A program made the position numbers and the translations under genes. Shown one piece after another: positions 1 through 8,040 of a stretch of 23,086 nt of DNA. Position 1 is the stretch's first letter. Every line of letters starts with the position of its first letter. The notes beneath the pieces were generated by a model. That model made no database searches. It was not told where the DNA came from and saw only the letters and a program-made list of their open reading frames with translations. The DNA is from Paramuribaculum sp. (GTDB taxonomy: Bacteria > Bacteroidota > Bacteroidia > Bacteroidales > Muribaculaceae): NCBI GenBank assembly GCA_009775605.1, contig VSPV01000028.1:1-23086 (forward strand). The letters are read 5' to 3'.

Positions 1-130
1 CTCATAAATCTTATTAAATTGCCGGCGCGAGCAATGGGAATAATGGGAGGAGCTGGAGCGCCGACATACCCCAAGGCGTTTCTTTTTACTTCGATTCCCG
101 ATAAATTTTCGTATCTTTATCGAAACTTTA
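1..130. other. Left edge of gene-free leader (1-376)
   Basis: I see no convincing gene in the first 376 bases. An open frame from ATG 34 to TGA 190-192 (52 codons) has no recognisable protein features, and its end runs through the phosphatase-like remnant in another frame. Bases 112-119 read TATCTTTA, one base off the TAnnTTTG -7 box, and could be an old promoter for the remnant that follows. The repeated word AATGGGA at 33-48 is low-complexity sequence. Confidence 0.4.
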
Positions 131-210
131 TTGCATCACATTATGAAATCAGTATTACTCAGTGGCATCCTGTGTGCCGGTATGCCGTATGACCCTCTGG
201 CTCCATTATG
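131..210 (+). pseudogene. Apparent internally deleted remnant of a phosphatase gene like the one at 3500-4726
   Basis: Bases 131-153 match 3488-3510, the start region of the phosphatase gene, at 22 of 23 positions, including the ATG and the codons for MKSV. Bases 176-196 match 4710-4730, the stop region of the same gene, at 18 of 21 positions. In the phosphatase frame the second block reads Arg-Tyr-Ala-Val-stop, against Trp-Tyr-Ala-Glu-stop in the intact gene. The two blocks are in the right order but lie about 20 bases apart instead of about 1.2 kb. The simplest reading is a former phosphatase paralogue whose body was deleted. The frame from ATG 143 now encodes only 22 residues. The matches are short, so chance or a shared leader sequence cannot be excluded. 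Confidence 0.35.
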
Positions 211-214
211 AAAC

Positions 215-255
215 AAGCTTTCAATATTGAAGTTGAAAAGCTATTATCGTTTTTT
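215..255 (+). terminator. Weak hairpin followed by a T-run
   Basis: AAGCTTTCAA (215-224) can pair with TTGAAAAGCT (233-242) around an 8-base loop, with one bulged A. A run of six T follows at 250-255. It sits just after the phosphatase-like remnant, so it could be that gene's old terminator. The stem is AT-rich and the T-run is seven bases away, so this is weak. Confidence 0.2.
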
Positions 256-302
256 GTAAAATCAAGAACTGTTTTTGTCAATTTTATAATACCCGGTATT
301 TG

Positions 303-310
303 TAACTTTG
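303..310 (+). promoter_or_regulatory. Bacteroidota -7 promoter box for the glycan operon
   Basis: TAACTTTG is a perfect match to the Bacteroidota sigma-ABfr -7 consensus TAnnTTTG. It lies 66 bases before the ATG at 377. A TTTG at 274-277 could act as the -33 element, but the spacer is longer than the usual 19-21 bases. Transcription would start near 316-318, giving a leader of about 60 bases that contains the palindrome at 334-347. Confidence 0.5.
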
Positions 311-333
311 CACAGATAATCTAATATCAATAT

Positions 334-347
334 TGTACAATTGTACA
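334..347. promoter_or_regulatory. 14-bp perfect palindrome, candidate operator
   Basis: TGTACAATTGTACA is its own reverse complement. It is also part of a direct repeat of ATTGTACA (332-339 and 340-347). It lies just downstream of the predicted start point of the glycan operon and upstream of the first ATG. A dimeric repressor or activator would fit this placement, but no regulator gene is visible in the window and the binding protein is unknown. Confidence 0.35.
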
Positions 348-376
348 GATCTTTTCGTTAAACTTAGTTGTATATC

Positions 377-3300
377 ATGAAGCGTTTTTTGTATGCGTTC
401 CTGGCTTTTACTGCTATCGGATGTGTAGGATTCGGATGCAGCCGGAATATTCCACAGGCTCCCTATATGTATTCCGTGGCCGAGGAACCCTGGAATGAAG
501 CTCTTGGCAACCATAGGGTGGTTTTGAAGGTAGCTTCTTCGGCAGAGGCAGTAAGGCTCACTTTCGACTGGCGTCGCCCTGACAAAGATGTGGCCGACCG
601 TCGTTTTCTTATTGTCAATGCCGAGACGGGCGATACAATCTCGAATATCAAACGGATTGAAGTCAGCAATGAGCAATGCGAGCTTGTGTTTGGCCCGGTA
701 AAAAAGGAAGGCACTTATTTCTTCTATTATCTTCCTTATCTTGTTCAGGAAGGGCACGGTAATTATTACCGCGGATATTATCCTAAGGAAAATGAACCTG
801 ACCGGGAGTGGCTGGCCCCCACGGAGTTGGCATCTCCGTCCGAGCAGATTCCGGAAGCTGAGATTGTCCGTGTGGAATCCCGTACGGAGTTCGACAGCTT
901 CTACCCGATGGAAATCGCGGCTTCGGCCAGCGAGAAAGAAGCTTACCGGCAAGCAAATCCGGGGCGATTCCTCGTTTTCCCGGAGGACCGCACATTGCCG
1001 ATACGTATGAAGGCGGATGTGCCATATAAATGGCTGAAGTGTCCGCTGCAGACGTCGTTTGCAGGGAAAGCCCGGCCAAACGAATATTACACCTTCCAGT
1101 TGGGCGTATGGGCGCCAAAAGACGAGTTGAAGAGTGTGACTTATGAGACATCAGGCCTTAGAAGCGGAAACAATCTGATTCCGGCGGATGCGATTACCTG
1201 TTTCAATATAAATGGGGTAAATCCTAAGGGAGAACCGTTTACCAAAAATGTGAGAGTGGCATCGGATGCCGTTCAGCCTTTATGGTTCGGGGTAGACCTG
1301 AAAGCAGACCAGCCGGCCGGAACTTACAAAGGAGTTGTGACATTAAAGGATGAAACCGGGTATGCCGTGCCTGTGGAGATTGAACTGCAGGTGTCGGGAA
1401 AAATGCTGGCAGACCGTGGCGATGCCGAACTGTGGCGCCATAGCCGTCTGCGCTGGCTCAACTCAACCCTGGGCATCAGCGACAAGCCTACAGAAGGCTA
1501 CTCAGCAATGTCGGTGACCGGCAATCGGGTATCGTGTCTGGGACGAAAGGTGTCTTTCGATACGCAGACTGCCCTGCCGTCATCTGTCGACTCATGGGGA
1601 CAGGAGATATTGGCTTCCCCCGTACGCTTTGTTATCCGTACGGCTTCAGGGGAAAAGAAACTGAATGGTACGGTCGCTGTTTCGGAGCAGTCCGAAGGTA
1701 AGATATCGGGAGTCTGGAAGGCCGAGGATGATGAGCTGGTTCTGGCTTGTACAGGTTCTATGGAGTTTGACGGCTGGATTAACTATGTGTATACCATAAC
1801 TCCTAAAAAAGATTTGAAGATTGAAGATGTGCGCCTTGAGATACCGATGAGAGGCGAGTCATCCTCTTATTTCATGGGGTTTGGCCTTCCGGGTCAGGAG
1901 ACACCGGCCGATTATTCGGGCGGATGGGACAATCAGGGGAAAACCGTACACGATTTTGCCGTTTCTATTCCGACCAATAAGGGGGCTTCGTGGCTATGGC
2001 CTTTCGACAGTTTCTGGTGCGGTTCCGAAAAAGCCGGTATCCATTGCGAATTGCGTGGGGCAAGCTATACCGGCCCGTTGCTGAATCTCTATCGTCCGGC
2101 CTATCCCGAAAGCTGGTATAACAACGGCAAAGGAGGTTTCCGCATCACCCGTAACGGTAACCTGACTACGGCCACAGCATACAGCGGTGCCCGTACTCTG
2201 AAAAAAGACGAAGACCTTACGTTCGATTTTGCCCTGCTGGTCACTCCTGTAAAGAAGGTAGATAGTCATAGCCAGTTTACAGACCGCTATTATCATAACG
2301 GAGCAGCTCCGAGGCCCGAACGCAAAGATGTGGAGACGGGTATAAAAATCATCAACGTGCATCATGCCAATGATATAAACCCATTCATCAATTATCCGTT
2401 CATCACGGCGGATTCCATCAAGGCATTTGCTGATGAATGGCATCGCCAGGGATGTAAGGTGAAACTGTATTATACCGTTCGTGAGCTGACCAATGTCGTT
2501 CCGGAAATCTGGGCTTTGCGCAGTCTGGGCGATGAGGTACTGCAGGAGGGCAACGGGGGAGGCTTTCCTTGGTGCCGTGAACATTATGTGACCGGTTATA
2601 CACCTCAGTGGTATCAGCATTTTGATAAAGGAGAGAAAAAAGGAGTAATTGCCGATGCGTCTGTCCTGACCTCCACCGGCGACACCCGTTGGTATAATTA
2701 TTATGTGGAAGGATTGGCATGGTTAGTGCGGCATACCGGTATCGACGGACTGTATCTTGATGATGTGGCTTTCGGCCGTGATATGTTGAAGCGTATACGT
2801 CATGCAATGGAAGAGGTCAAGCCGGGTTGTATCATAGACCTGCATTCAAATACAGGTTTTTCACGCGGCCCTGCTACCCAGTATGCCGAGTATTTCCCAT
2901 ACATAGACAAGCTGTGGTTCGGCGAAAGTTTCATGTATAATGAAATGTCGCCGGCAAACTGGCTCGTAGAAGTCTCCGGGCTGCCTTTCGGTCTGATGGG
3001 AGATATGCTGCATGGCGGAGGAAACCAATGGCTGGGAATGCAGTTCGGCATGACAAACCGTTTGCCGTGGTATACGGAAGGAGTCGTAGGCAATCCGCGC
3101 CATGTCTGGAAACTGTGGGACGAGTTCGGGATAATGGATTCGAAAATGATCGGTTTCTGGGAAAAGAATCCGGCTGTGACCACTTCGGATAAGGATGTGA
3201 AGGTGACGGCTTATGTGAAAGACGGAAAAACACTTTTGTCAATCGGTAATTATTCCAAGGCTAAGAAACTGGTAAAACTGAATATCGACTGGAAACAGTT

Positions 3301-3439
3301 AGGTTTGAATCCATCATCTGTCCGAATACAAGCTCCGGAAATCACTGATTTCCAGGATGCATGTGAATTTAAGTCGGGCGACCTGATTTCGATTGAACCG
3401 AAACGCGGTTGGCTGATGGTCCTGTCGGAAGAAGATTAG
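377..3439 (+). CDS. DUF6067 / GH123-like glycoside hydrolase lipoprotein
   Basis: This is a probable surface or periplasmic glycoside hydrolase of 1020 residues, first in a three-gene operon with a phosphatase and a GH89 enzyme. ATG 377 is preferred over TTG 368 because it begins the signal peptide directly. The hydrophobic segment (residues 4-20) ends in cysteines at 16 and 21, either of which could be lipidated. The N-terminal half looks like beta-sandwich domains. From about residue 655 there is a barrel-like catalytic region with NVHHANDINP (661-670), GLYLDD (Asp795, Asp796) and WFGES (Glu850), acidic residues placed as in (beta/alpha)8 hydrolases. A short beta domain ends the protein. 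The family name rests on remembered similarity to Bacteroidota proteins annotated DUF6067 or GH123 N-domain. The substrate and true catalytic pair are unknown. By eye it is more AT-rich than the housekeeping genes, which may mean later acquisition. Confidence 0.75.
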   Translation: MKRFLYAFLAFTAIGCVGFGCSRNIPQAPYMYSVAEEPWNEALGNHRVVLKVASSAEAVRLTFDWRRPDKDVADRRFLIVNAETGDTISNIKRIEVSNEQCELVFGPVKKEGTYFFYYLPYLVQEGHGNYYRGYYPKENEPDREWLAPTELASPSEQIPEAEIVRVESRTEFDSFYPMEIAASASEKEAYRQANPGRFLVFPEDRTLPIRMKADVPYKWLKCPLQTSFAGKARPNEYYTFQLGVWAPKDELKSVTYETSGLRSGNNLIPADAITCFNINGVNPKGEPFTKNVRVASDAVQPLWFGVDLKADQPAGTYKGVVTLKDETGYAVPVEIELQVSGKMLADRGDAELWRHSRLRWLNSTLGISDKPTEGYSAMSVTGNRVSCLGRKVSFDTQTALPSSVDSWGQEILASPVRFVIRTASGEKKLNGTVAVSEQSEGKISGVWKAEDDELVLACTGSMEFDGWINYVYTITPKKDLKIEDVRLEIPMRGESSSYFMGFGLPGQETPADYSGGWDNQGKTVHDFAVSIPTNKGASWLWPFDSFWCGSEKAGIHCELRGASYTGPLLNLYRPAYPESWYNNGKGGFRITRNGNLTTATAYSGARTLKKDEDLTFDFALLVTPVKKVDSHSQFTDRYYHNGAAPRPERKDVETGIKIINVHHANDINPFINYPFITADSIKAFADEWHRQGCKVKLYYTVRELTNVVPEIWALRSLGDEVLQEGNGGGFPWCREHYVTGYTPQWYQHFDKGEKKGVIADASVLTSTGDTRWYNYYVEGLAWLVRHTGIDGLYLDDVAFGRDMLKRIRHAMEEVKPGCIIDLHSNTGFSRGPATQYAEYFPYIDKLWFGESFMYNEMSPANWLVEVSGLPFGLMGDMLHGGGNQWLGMQFGMTNRLPWYTEGVVGNPRHVWKLWDEFGIMDSKMIGFWEKNPAVTTSDKDVKVTAYVKDGKTLLSIGNYSKAKKLVKLNIDWKQLGLNPSSVRIQAPEITDFQDACEFKSGDLISIEPKRGWLMVLSEED

Positions 3440-3499
3440 AAAGTCTGCCGAAGTTGAGAATTTTTAGTTTATGTTTTAAAAATACCATTGCAACACATT

Positions 3500-4726
3500 A
3501 TGAAATCAGTTTTTTTCAGTGTTCTGGCGTTGTGTCTGGCCTTGGGTGCAGCTGCAAAGGAGCGCAAGGCTGTGTATATAGTGACCGACGGAATTCCAGC
3601 CGATTATATCGAGCGTGTGCATCCTCGCACCATATTCGATATTGCCTCCCAAGGAGGTTATTGCAGAGCTTATACCGGCGGAGAAATAGGCGCGTATTTC
3701 CAGACTCCCACCATCTCGGCTGTAGGTTATACCAATATCCTCACTGGCACGTGGGTCAATAAGCACAATGTGCCGGGAAATGACAATCTCAAGCCCCGCT
3801 ATCAGTACCGTTCGCTGTTCCGCACTGCAAAGGAACAGCGGCGCCCCGTCACCACGGCTCTTGCATCGTCGTGGGTCGACAACCGCACCGTGCTCATCGG
3901 CGAAGGGAAGCCTGAGACCGGGAATCTGAAAATAGATTATGTGTTTGACGGCTACGAGAACGACAAGACCCGTTTTCCCGACCGCGAGGACCACACCCAT
4001 ATCTTCGCCATCGATTCGCTCGTGGCCCTGAACGCCGCCGAATGCATACGCGACAAGGCTCCCGATCTGACGTGGGTTTATCTATGGTTCACTGATTCCG
4101 GTTTTCATCTCCACGGCGACGGAGCGTATATGGACCGCTATGTCCATAGGACTGATTCTCTGGTGGCTATGGTATGGGACGCCGTGAAGTACCGCGAGAA
4201 AAATTTCGATGAGGAATGGATGATTGTGGTGACCACCGACCATGGCCGCGATGAGCGCGGTTTCGGCCATGGTGGTCAGTCGGCCCGCGAACGTTCCACA
4301 TGGATAGCTGTAAACCGCCCGGAAGTCAACTCACAGTTCTCGGAGCCTGCACTCTCGCTTGTAGACATCAATCCCACAATATGCCGCTTCCTCGGCTTTG
4401 AGGATCCTCGGGAGGTGGAATTCGAGAAGGACGGGGTGCCGTTCATAGGACGCGCCGACATCAGCGGCCTGAAATCAGGCAAATATGATGACAACATAGT
4501 GCTCACTTGGGACACCTACGGTAATCCCGACTGTGATGCCGAAGTATTCGTGGCATTTTCCAACAAATATCTCGAAGGTGGCCACGACGAATGGGTAAAG
4601 GTAGCCTCCGTTCCTGCCAAAGCCGGTAAATTCGTCTTTGATAAAAAGCGCTACCCCGCCAGTAAATTTTACAAATTCGTAGTACGCACCCCCGCCAACC
4701 ACCTCAACCGCTGGTATGCCGAATAA
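3500..4726 (+). CDS. Secreted alkaline-phosphatase-superfamily phosphatase/phosphodiesterase (NPP-like)
   Basis: This 408-residue enzyme probably hydrolyses a phosphate mono- or diester outside the cytoplasm. ATG 3500 is chosen over TTG 3488 because it starts a clean signal peptide (residues 1-19, cleavage after AAA). Metal ligands typical of the nucleotide pyrophosphatase/phosphodiesterase group are visible: Asp30 (VTDG), Asp199 and His203 (TDSGFH), Asp247 and His248 (TTDHG), and His257 (GHGG). The nucleophile should lie in PTISAVGYTN, with Ser73 (or Thr71) in the position of the family's Thr. There is no CxPxR sulfatase motif, so it is not a sulfatase. It starts 60 bases after the hydrolase and ends 25 bases before the GH89 gene, so the three are likely co-transcribed. 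A phosphorylated glycan or phospholipid-type head group would fit the context, but the substrate is inference. Confidence 0.82.
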   Translation: MKSVFFSVLALCLALGAAAKERKAVYIVTDGIPADYIERVHPRTIFDIASQGGYCRAYTGGEIGAYFQTPTISAVGYTNILTGTWVNKHNVPGNDNLKPRYQYRSLFRTAKEQRRPVTTALASSWVDNRTVLIGEGKPETGNLKIDYVFDGYENDKTRFPDREDHTHIFAIDSLVALNAAECIRDKAPDLTWVYLWFTDSGFHLHGDGAYMDRYVHRTDSLVAMVWDAVKYREKNFDEEWMIVVTTDHGRDERGFGHGGQSARERSTWIAVNRPEVNSQFSEPALSLVDINPTICRFLGFEDPREVEFEKDGVPFIGRADISGLKSGKYDDNIVLTWDTYGNPDCDAEVFVAFSNKYLEGGHDEWVKVASVPAKAGKFVFDKKRYPASKFYKFVVRTPANHLNRWYAE

Positions 4727-4751
4727 CCCTTCTATTCTACCGATATCCTCC

Positions 4752-7289
4752 ATGAATAAAATACTGTTTTTTACATTCTGTTTTTTGCTTATGTCGGCAA
4801 ATAGCCGTATGTCGGCTTCGAATCATCGGGAGCAGGCCGCTCTCGGAGTTGTAGAGCGTGTTACGGGACAGAAAGGCTTGCCGGTCAATTTTGTGCTTGA
4901 CTCCGGCAAGGGCAATCTGAAAGGGAAAAGCTATTTCCGTTACCGTATGGCCGACGACGGCACGCTTACGGTCACAGCCTCCGGTCCGGTGGCTCTGTGC
5001 CGCGGCTTCTATGATTTCATGAAGAGTAACGGAGGCGGTATCTGCAGCTGGTCGGGAAGCAATCTGCGCTTTCCGCCGCAAAATGTAGCGGCGGCAGAAA
5101 AAGAAACAGTGTCGCCATTCGACCACCACTATATGTTCAATGTGGTGACTTACGGCTATACCATGCCCTACTGGACCTGGGACCGCTGGGAAAAGGAAAT
5201 AGACTGGATGGCTCTTCATGGTTTCGACATGCCCTTGGCTCTTGTGGGTTATGAGGCGATTCTTGCGCGGGTACTGAAGAAGTTCGGTCTTACCGATGAT
5301 GAAATCAACGGTTACTTCGTCGGGCCCGCTCACCTTCCCTGGATGCGCATGGGCAATATAAGCGGCATTGACGGCCCTCTGAACGCCGACTGGCACCGGA
5401 GCCAGATAGCCCTGGCCCACAAGATACTCGACCGCATGCGCTCGCTGGGCATGAAACCTATATGTCCCGGCTTCCCCGGATTCGTTCCGGAGGCTATGAA
5501 GCGGATTTATCCTGACCTCGATCTTATCCAGACCCATTGGGGGGGAGCCTTCTGCAACTGGATGATTTCTCCTCAGGAAGAATTGTTCGGCCGCATAGGA
5601 ACCGAATTCATACGCGAGTGGGAGAAGGAATTCGGAAAGAGCGACTACTATATCGTAGACAGTTTCAATGAAATGGATATACCCTTTCCGGAAAAGGGTA
5701 CCAAAGAGCGCTATGAGCTGCTTGCCTCTTACGGCGACAAGGTGTATCAGTCGATACGCCGCGGAAATCCCCGTGCCACCTGGGTGATGCAGGGATGGAT
5801 GTTCGGCTATCAGCGCGATATATGGGATTATGAGACGCTTGGCGCGCTGCTCTCGAAGGTGCCCGACGACAGGATGCTTCTCCTGGACCTCGCCGTGGAC
5901 TACAACCGTCATTTCTGGCATTCTCAGGTCAACTGGGAGTACTACAAGGGATTTTATAACAAACCGTGGGTCTACAGCGTGATTCCGAATATGGGAGGGA
6001 AGACCGGCATGACAGGTGTCCTCGAGTTTTACGCCAACGGCCATCTGGATGCCCTCTCCTCACCCCATAAGGGACGCCTTGTGGCTCACGGCATGGCTCC
6101 CGAGGGGATTGAGAACAACGAGGTAATCTATGAGTTGCTCTCCGATGCCGGATGGTCCGGCACCGAGATTGACCTGCGCCGGTGGCTGCGCGATTATTCC
6201 ACCAACCGTTACGGAGCCTACACCCTGGAACTGGACAGATACTGGGACGGAATGCTGAAATCGGTCTACGGAACGTTTACCGACCATCCCCGTTACAGCT
6301 GGCAGTTCCGTCCCGGCTCCGTGAGTCACGGATCGGTAAATATCAGCGACGACTTCTTCAAGGGCATAGAGGCGTTTGTCGAGGCCGGAAAGAGCCTTAA
6401 ATCCTCTCCGCTATATCTTGCTGACCTTTCGGAGCTTGCGGCCCAGTATGCCGCAGGAAAAGCCGAACTGCTGCTCGGCATGATTGACCGGCAGTATGAG
6501 ACCGGCGACACGGCCCGGGCCATGAAACTCGAGAAGGATTTTGAATACGTCATGAACAGCATGGACGCCCTGCTTTCGGTGCATCCCGTGCTGCGTCTGG
6601 ATCGCTGGACCGACTTTGCTATCAGGAATGCCCGCACGCCTGAGCAGCGCGCGCAGTATGAGCGGAATGCCAGGCGTATTGTGACCGTATGGGGCCCTCC
6701 GGTCGACGATTATTCCGCGCGCGTATGGTCAGGCCTTGTCCGTGATTATTATCTTCCGCGCTGGCAGGCCTATTTCGCCTCGCGCAAATCCGGCAAGCCC
6801 TTCGATTTCCCGCGCTGGGAACTGGACTGGGTTGAATCCCGGGGTCTTTCGCCTGCAAAAATGCCCGGTGACCTGCTGACCTACGCCCGCACCCTCCTGG
6901 ACTACACTGCGTTCATCACTCCGGCTTCCGTCTTGGAAAATGGACGCAAGGAGCTTGGGTCGTGGAGCGTCGGTAAGGACGAAAACAAGGAGGTGAAGTT
7001 TGTGCTTCCTGCCGGGACGCTTTCGTCGGCCGTGGCGCTCCATATAGAAAGGCTGAAAGGTAACAGTCCGGTAAGCTGTTCGCGTGTCAGGTTGCTTGCC
7101 GATGGAAAGGTAGTGTTTGAAAGCACGGATACCAAAGTGTTGGAGGGGGCGCGGAAAAAGCTCGTGTATTCTTTGGCCTTTTCCGGAGAGATAAGGGGAA
7201 ATAATGGAGTGGAACTGTCGGTGACTTTTGAGGGTACGGAAGGTGATGCCGTTTCAGGACGGATTTTTCTGATGACTTCGCAGGACTGA
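4752..7289 (+). CDS. Alpha-N-acetylglucosaminidase, GH89 (NAGLU family)
   Basis: This enzyme should remove terminal alpha-linked N-acetylglucosamine, as found in heparan sulfate or in GlcNAc-alpha-1,4-Gal caps of mucin. It has 845 residues. ATG 4752 is preferred because a signal peptide (MNKILFFTF...) begins there; an upstream ATG at 4716 overlaps the phosphatase stop. The N-terminal GH89 domain is followed by the barrel with WDRWEKEIDWMALHG, GPAHLPWMRMGN, DSFNEMD (Glu307, likely acid/base) and HGMAPEG (Glu451, likely nucleophile by analogy with human NAGLU). A helical C-terminal domain and an added beta-rich tail follow. The stretch after MLLLDL (375-380) reads AVDYN where human NAGLU has FAESQ, so the active-site rim may differ. 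It is last in the operon and secretion is likely. Confidence 0.92.
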   Translation: MNKILFFTFCFLLMSANSRMSASNHREQAALGVVERVTGQKGLPVNFVLDSGKGNLKGKSYFRYRMADDGTLTVTASGPVALCRGFYDFMKSNGGGICSWSGSNLRFPPQNVAAAEKETVSPFDHHYMFNVVTYGYTMPYWTWDRWEKEIDWMALHGFDMPLALVGYEAILARVLKKFGLTDDEINGYFVGPAHLPWMRMGNISGIDGPLNADWHRSQIALAHKILDRMRSLGMKPICPGFPGFVPEAMKRIYPDLDLIQTHWGGAFCNWMISPQEELFGRIGTEFIREWEKEFGKSDYYIVDSFNEMDIPFPEKGTKERYELLASYGDKVYQSIRRGNPRATWVMQGWMFGYQRDIWDYETLGALLSKVPDDRMLLLDLAVDYNRHFWHSQVNWEYYKGFYNKPWVYSVIPNMGGKTGMTGVLEFYANGHLDALSSPHKGRLVAHGMAPEGIENNEVIYELLSDAGWSGTEIDLRRWLRDYSTNRYGAYTLELDRYWDGMLKSVYGTFTDHPRYSWQFRPGSVSHGSVNISDDFFKGIEAFVEAGKSLKSSPLYLADLSELAAQYAAGKAELLLGMIDRQYETGDTARAMKLEKDFEYVMNSMDALLSVHPVLRLDRWTDFAIRNARTPEQRAQYERNARRIVTVWGPPVDDYSARVWSGLVRDYYLPRWQAYFASRKSGKPFDFPRWELDWVESRGLSPAKMPGDLLTYARTLLDYTAFITPASVLENGRKELGSWSVGKDENKEVKFVLPAGTLSSAVALHIERLKGNSPVSCSRVRLLADGKVVFESTDTKVLEGARKKLVYSLAFSGEIRGNNGVELSVTFEGTEGDAVSGRIFLMTSQD

Positions 7290-7316
7290 GAAGATTGCGG
7301 CACCTCTCTGCGCGCC

Positions 7317-8036
7317 TCAGGGCAGCGGCAGGGGGTGACGGCGCAGGCGGCGGGAGAGGGCGGCTTCGAGGCCGCCGCAGTAGGCGTTGCACAGGGCGTG
7401 GAAACGCGGCGAGTGGTTCATTTCCCGCAGATGGGCCAGCTCGTGGCACACGATGTAGCGGCGCAGGTCTGCCGGCAGGAATGCCATGGTATATGAGAGA
7501 CTGATTTCGGTGGCGGTTCCGCGGCGGCGGCAGGTGCCGAATGTGCTGCGGCCGTGTCCCACCGTCCAGCTCTGGGGCATTCCCGCGCCGATTTCAATGG
7601 CAATCTTTCGGGCTTCGTCGAGAATATGGCGGCGCACTATCAGCGTGCCTATCTGCTTGAGCCCGTTGGCTATAGCAAGGATTACGGGGCGCGATGCGAT
7701 GTCGAGTGCGGGGCTTACGCAGATTTCGAAACCGGCCTGCGTTTCGCGGAGGCGGAGGCCGCGTCCCCCGGTGCCCGAAGTGATGGCTATGGAGCCGAAG
7801 GATGTTTCGATTATCTGTCCCCGGGTGTAGAGCGGGGCGGCGCGGAGCTTGTCGGCATGCTCCGTGAGCATTTTCCTCACTATCGGCTCCAGCGATTCGA
7901 AATCAATGCCGTAAGGCACCGAAAACCGCGCTCCTTCGGGCGTGATGCGCATAACAACACGGAGACAGTTGCGCCGCGGAACAAGCGTGAGGGCAAGCCC
8001 GTGCGAGTCTAATTTTACGGTTTGGGTTACTTTCAT
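7317..8036 (-). CDS. YgjP-type (DUF45/SprT-like) zinc metallopeptidase
   Basis: This is a cytoplasmic protein of 239 residues of the YgjP/DUF45 metallopeptidase family, whose cellular substrate is generally unknown. The zinc site is clear near the C-terminus: CHELAHL (His198, Glu199, His202) with a third histidine at 208 in MNHSPRFH. The preceding STFGTCRRRG segment matches the conserved WGSC-type turn of the family. ATG 8036 is chosen because it starts with MKVTQTVKL, four bases after the nadK stop. A longer frame to 8108 would overlap nadK and has no family sequence. It is the last gene of the minus-strand group and converges on the GH89 gene with only 27 bases between them. No strong terminator is seen there. 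Confidence 0.85.
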   Translation of the reverse strand: MKVTQTVKLDSHGLALTLVPRRNCLRVVMRITPEGARFSVPYGIDFESLEPIVRKMLTEHADKLRAAPLYTRGQIIETSFGSIAITSGTGGRGLRLRETQAGFEICVSPALDIASRPVILAIANGLKQIGTLIVRRHILDEARKIAIEIGAGMPQSWTVGHGRSTFGTCRRRGTATEISLSYTMAFLPADLRRYIVCHELAHLREMNHSPRFHALCNAYCGGLEAALSRRLRRHPLPLP

Positions 8037-8040
8037 CCGG

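Noticed and set aside
34..192. 52-codon open frame at the left edge
   Set aside because: No signal, domain or promoter supports it, and it crosses the phosphatase-like remnant in a mixed frame.
3500..4726. Possible sulfatase
   Set aside because: The superfamily is shared, but there is no CxPxR or SxPxR formylglycine motif; the metal ligands fit a phosphatase or phosphodiesterase.
4737..6044. 435-codon open frame on the minus strand inside the GH89 gene
   Set aside because: It is fully antisense to a clearly recognised enzyme, has no recognisable domain, and is explained by GC-rich codon use opening the opposite frame.
7286..7320. Terminator between the GH89 and YgjP genes
   Set aside because: Only a 5-bp CTGAG/CTCAG stem with a 25-base loop and no T-run can be drawn.
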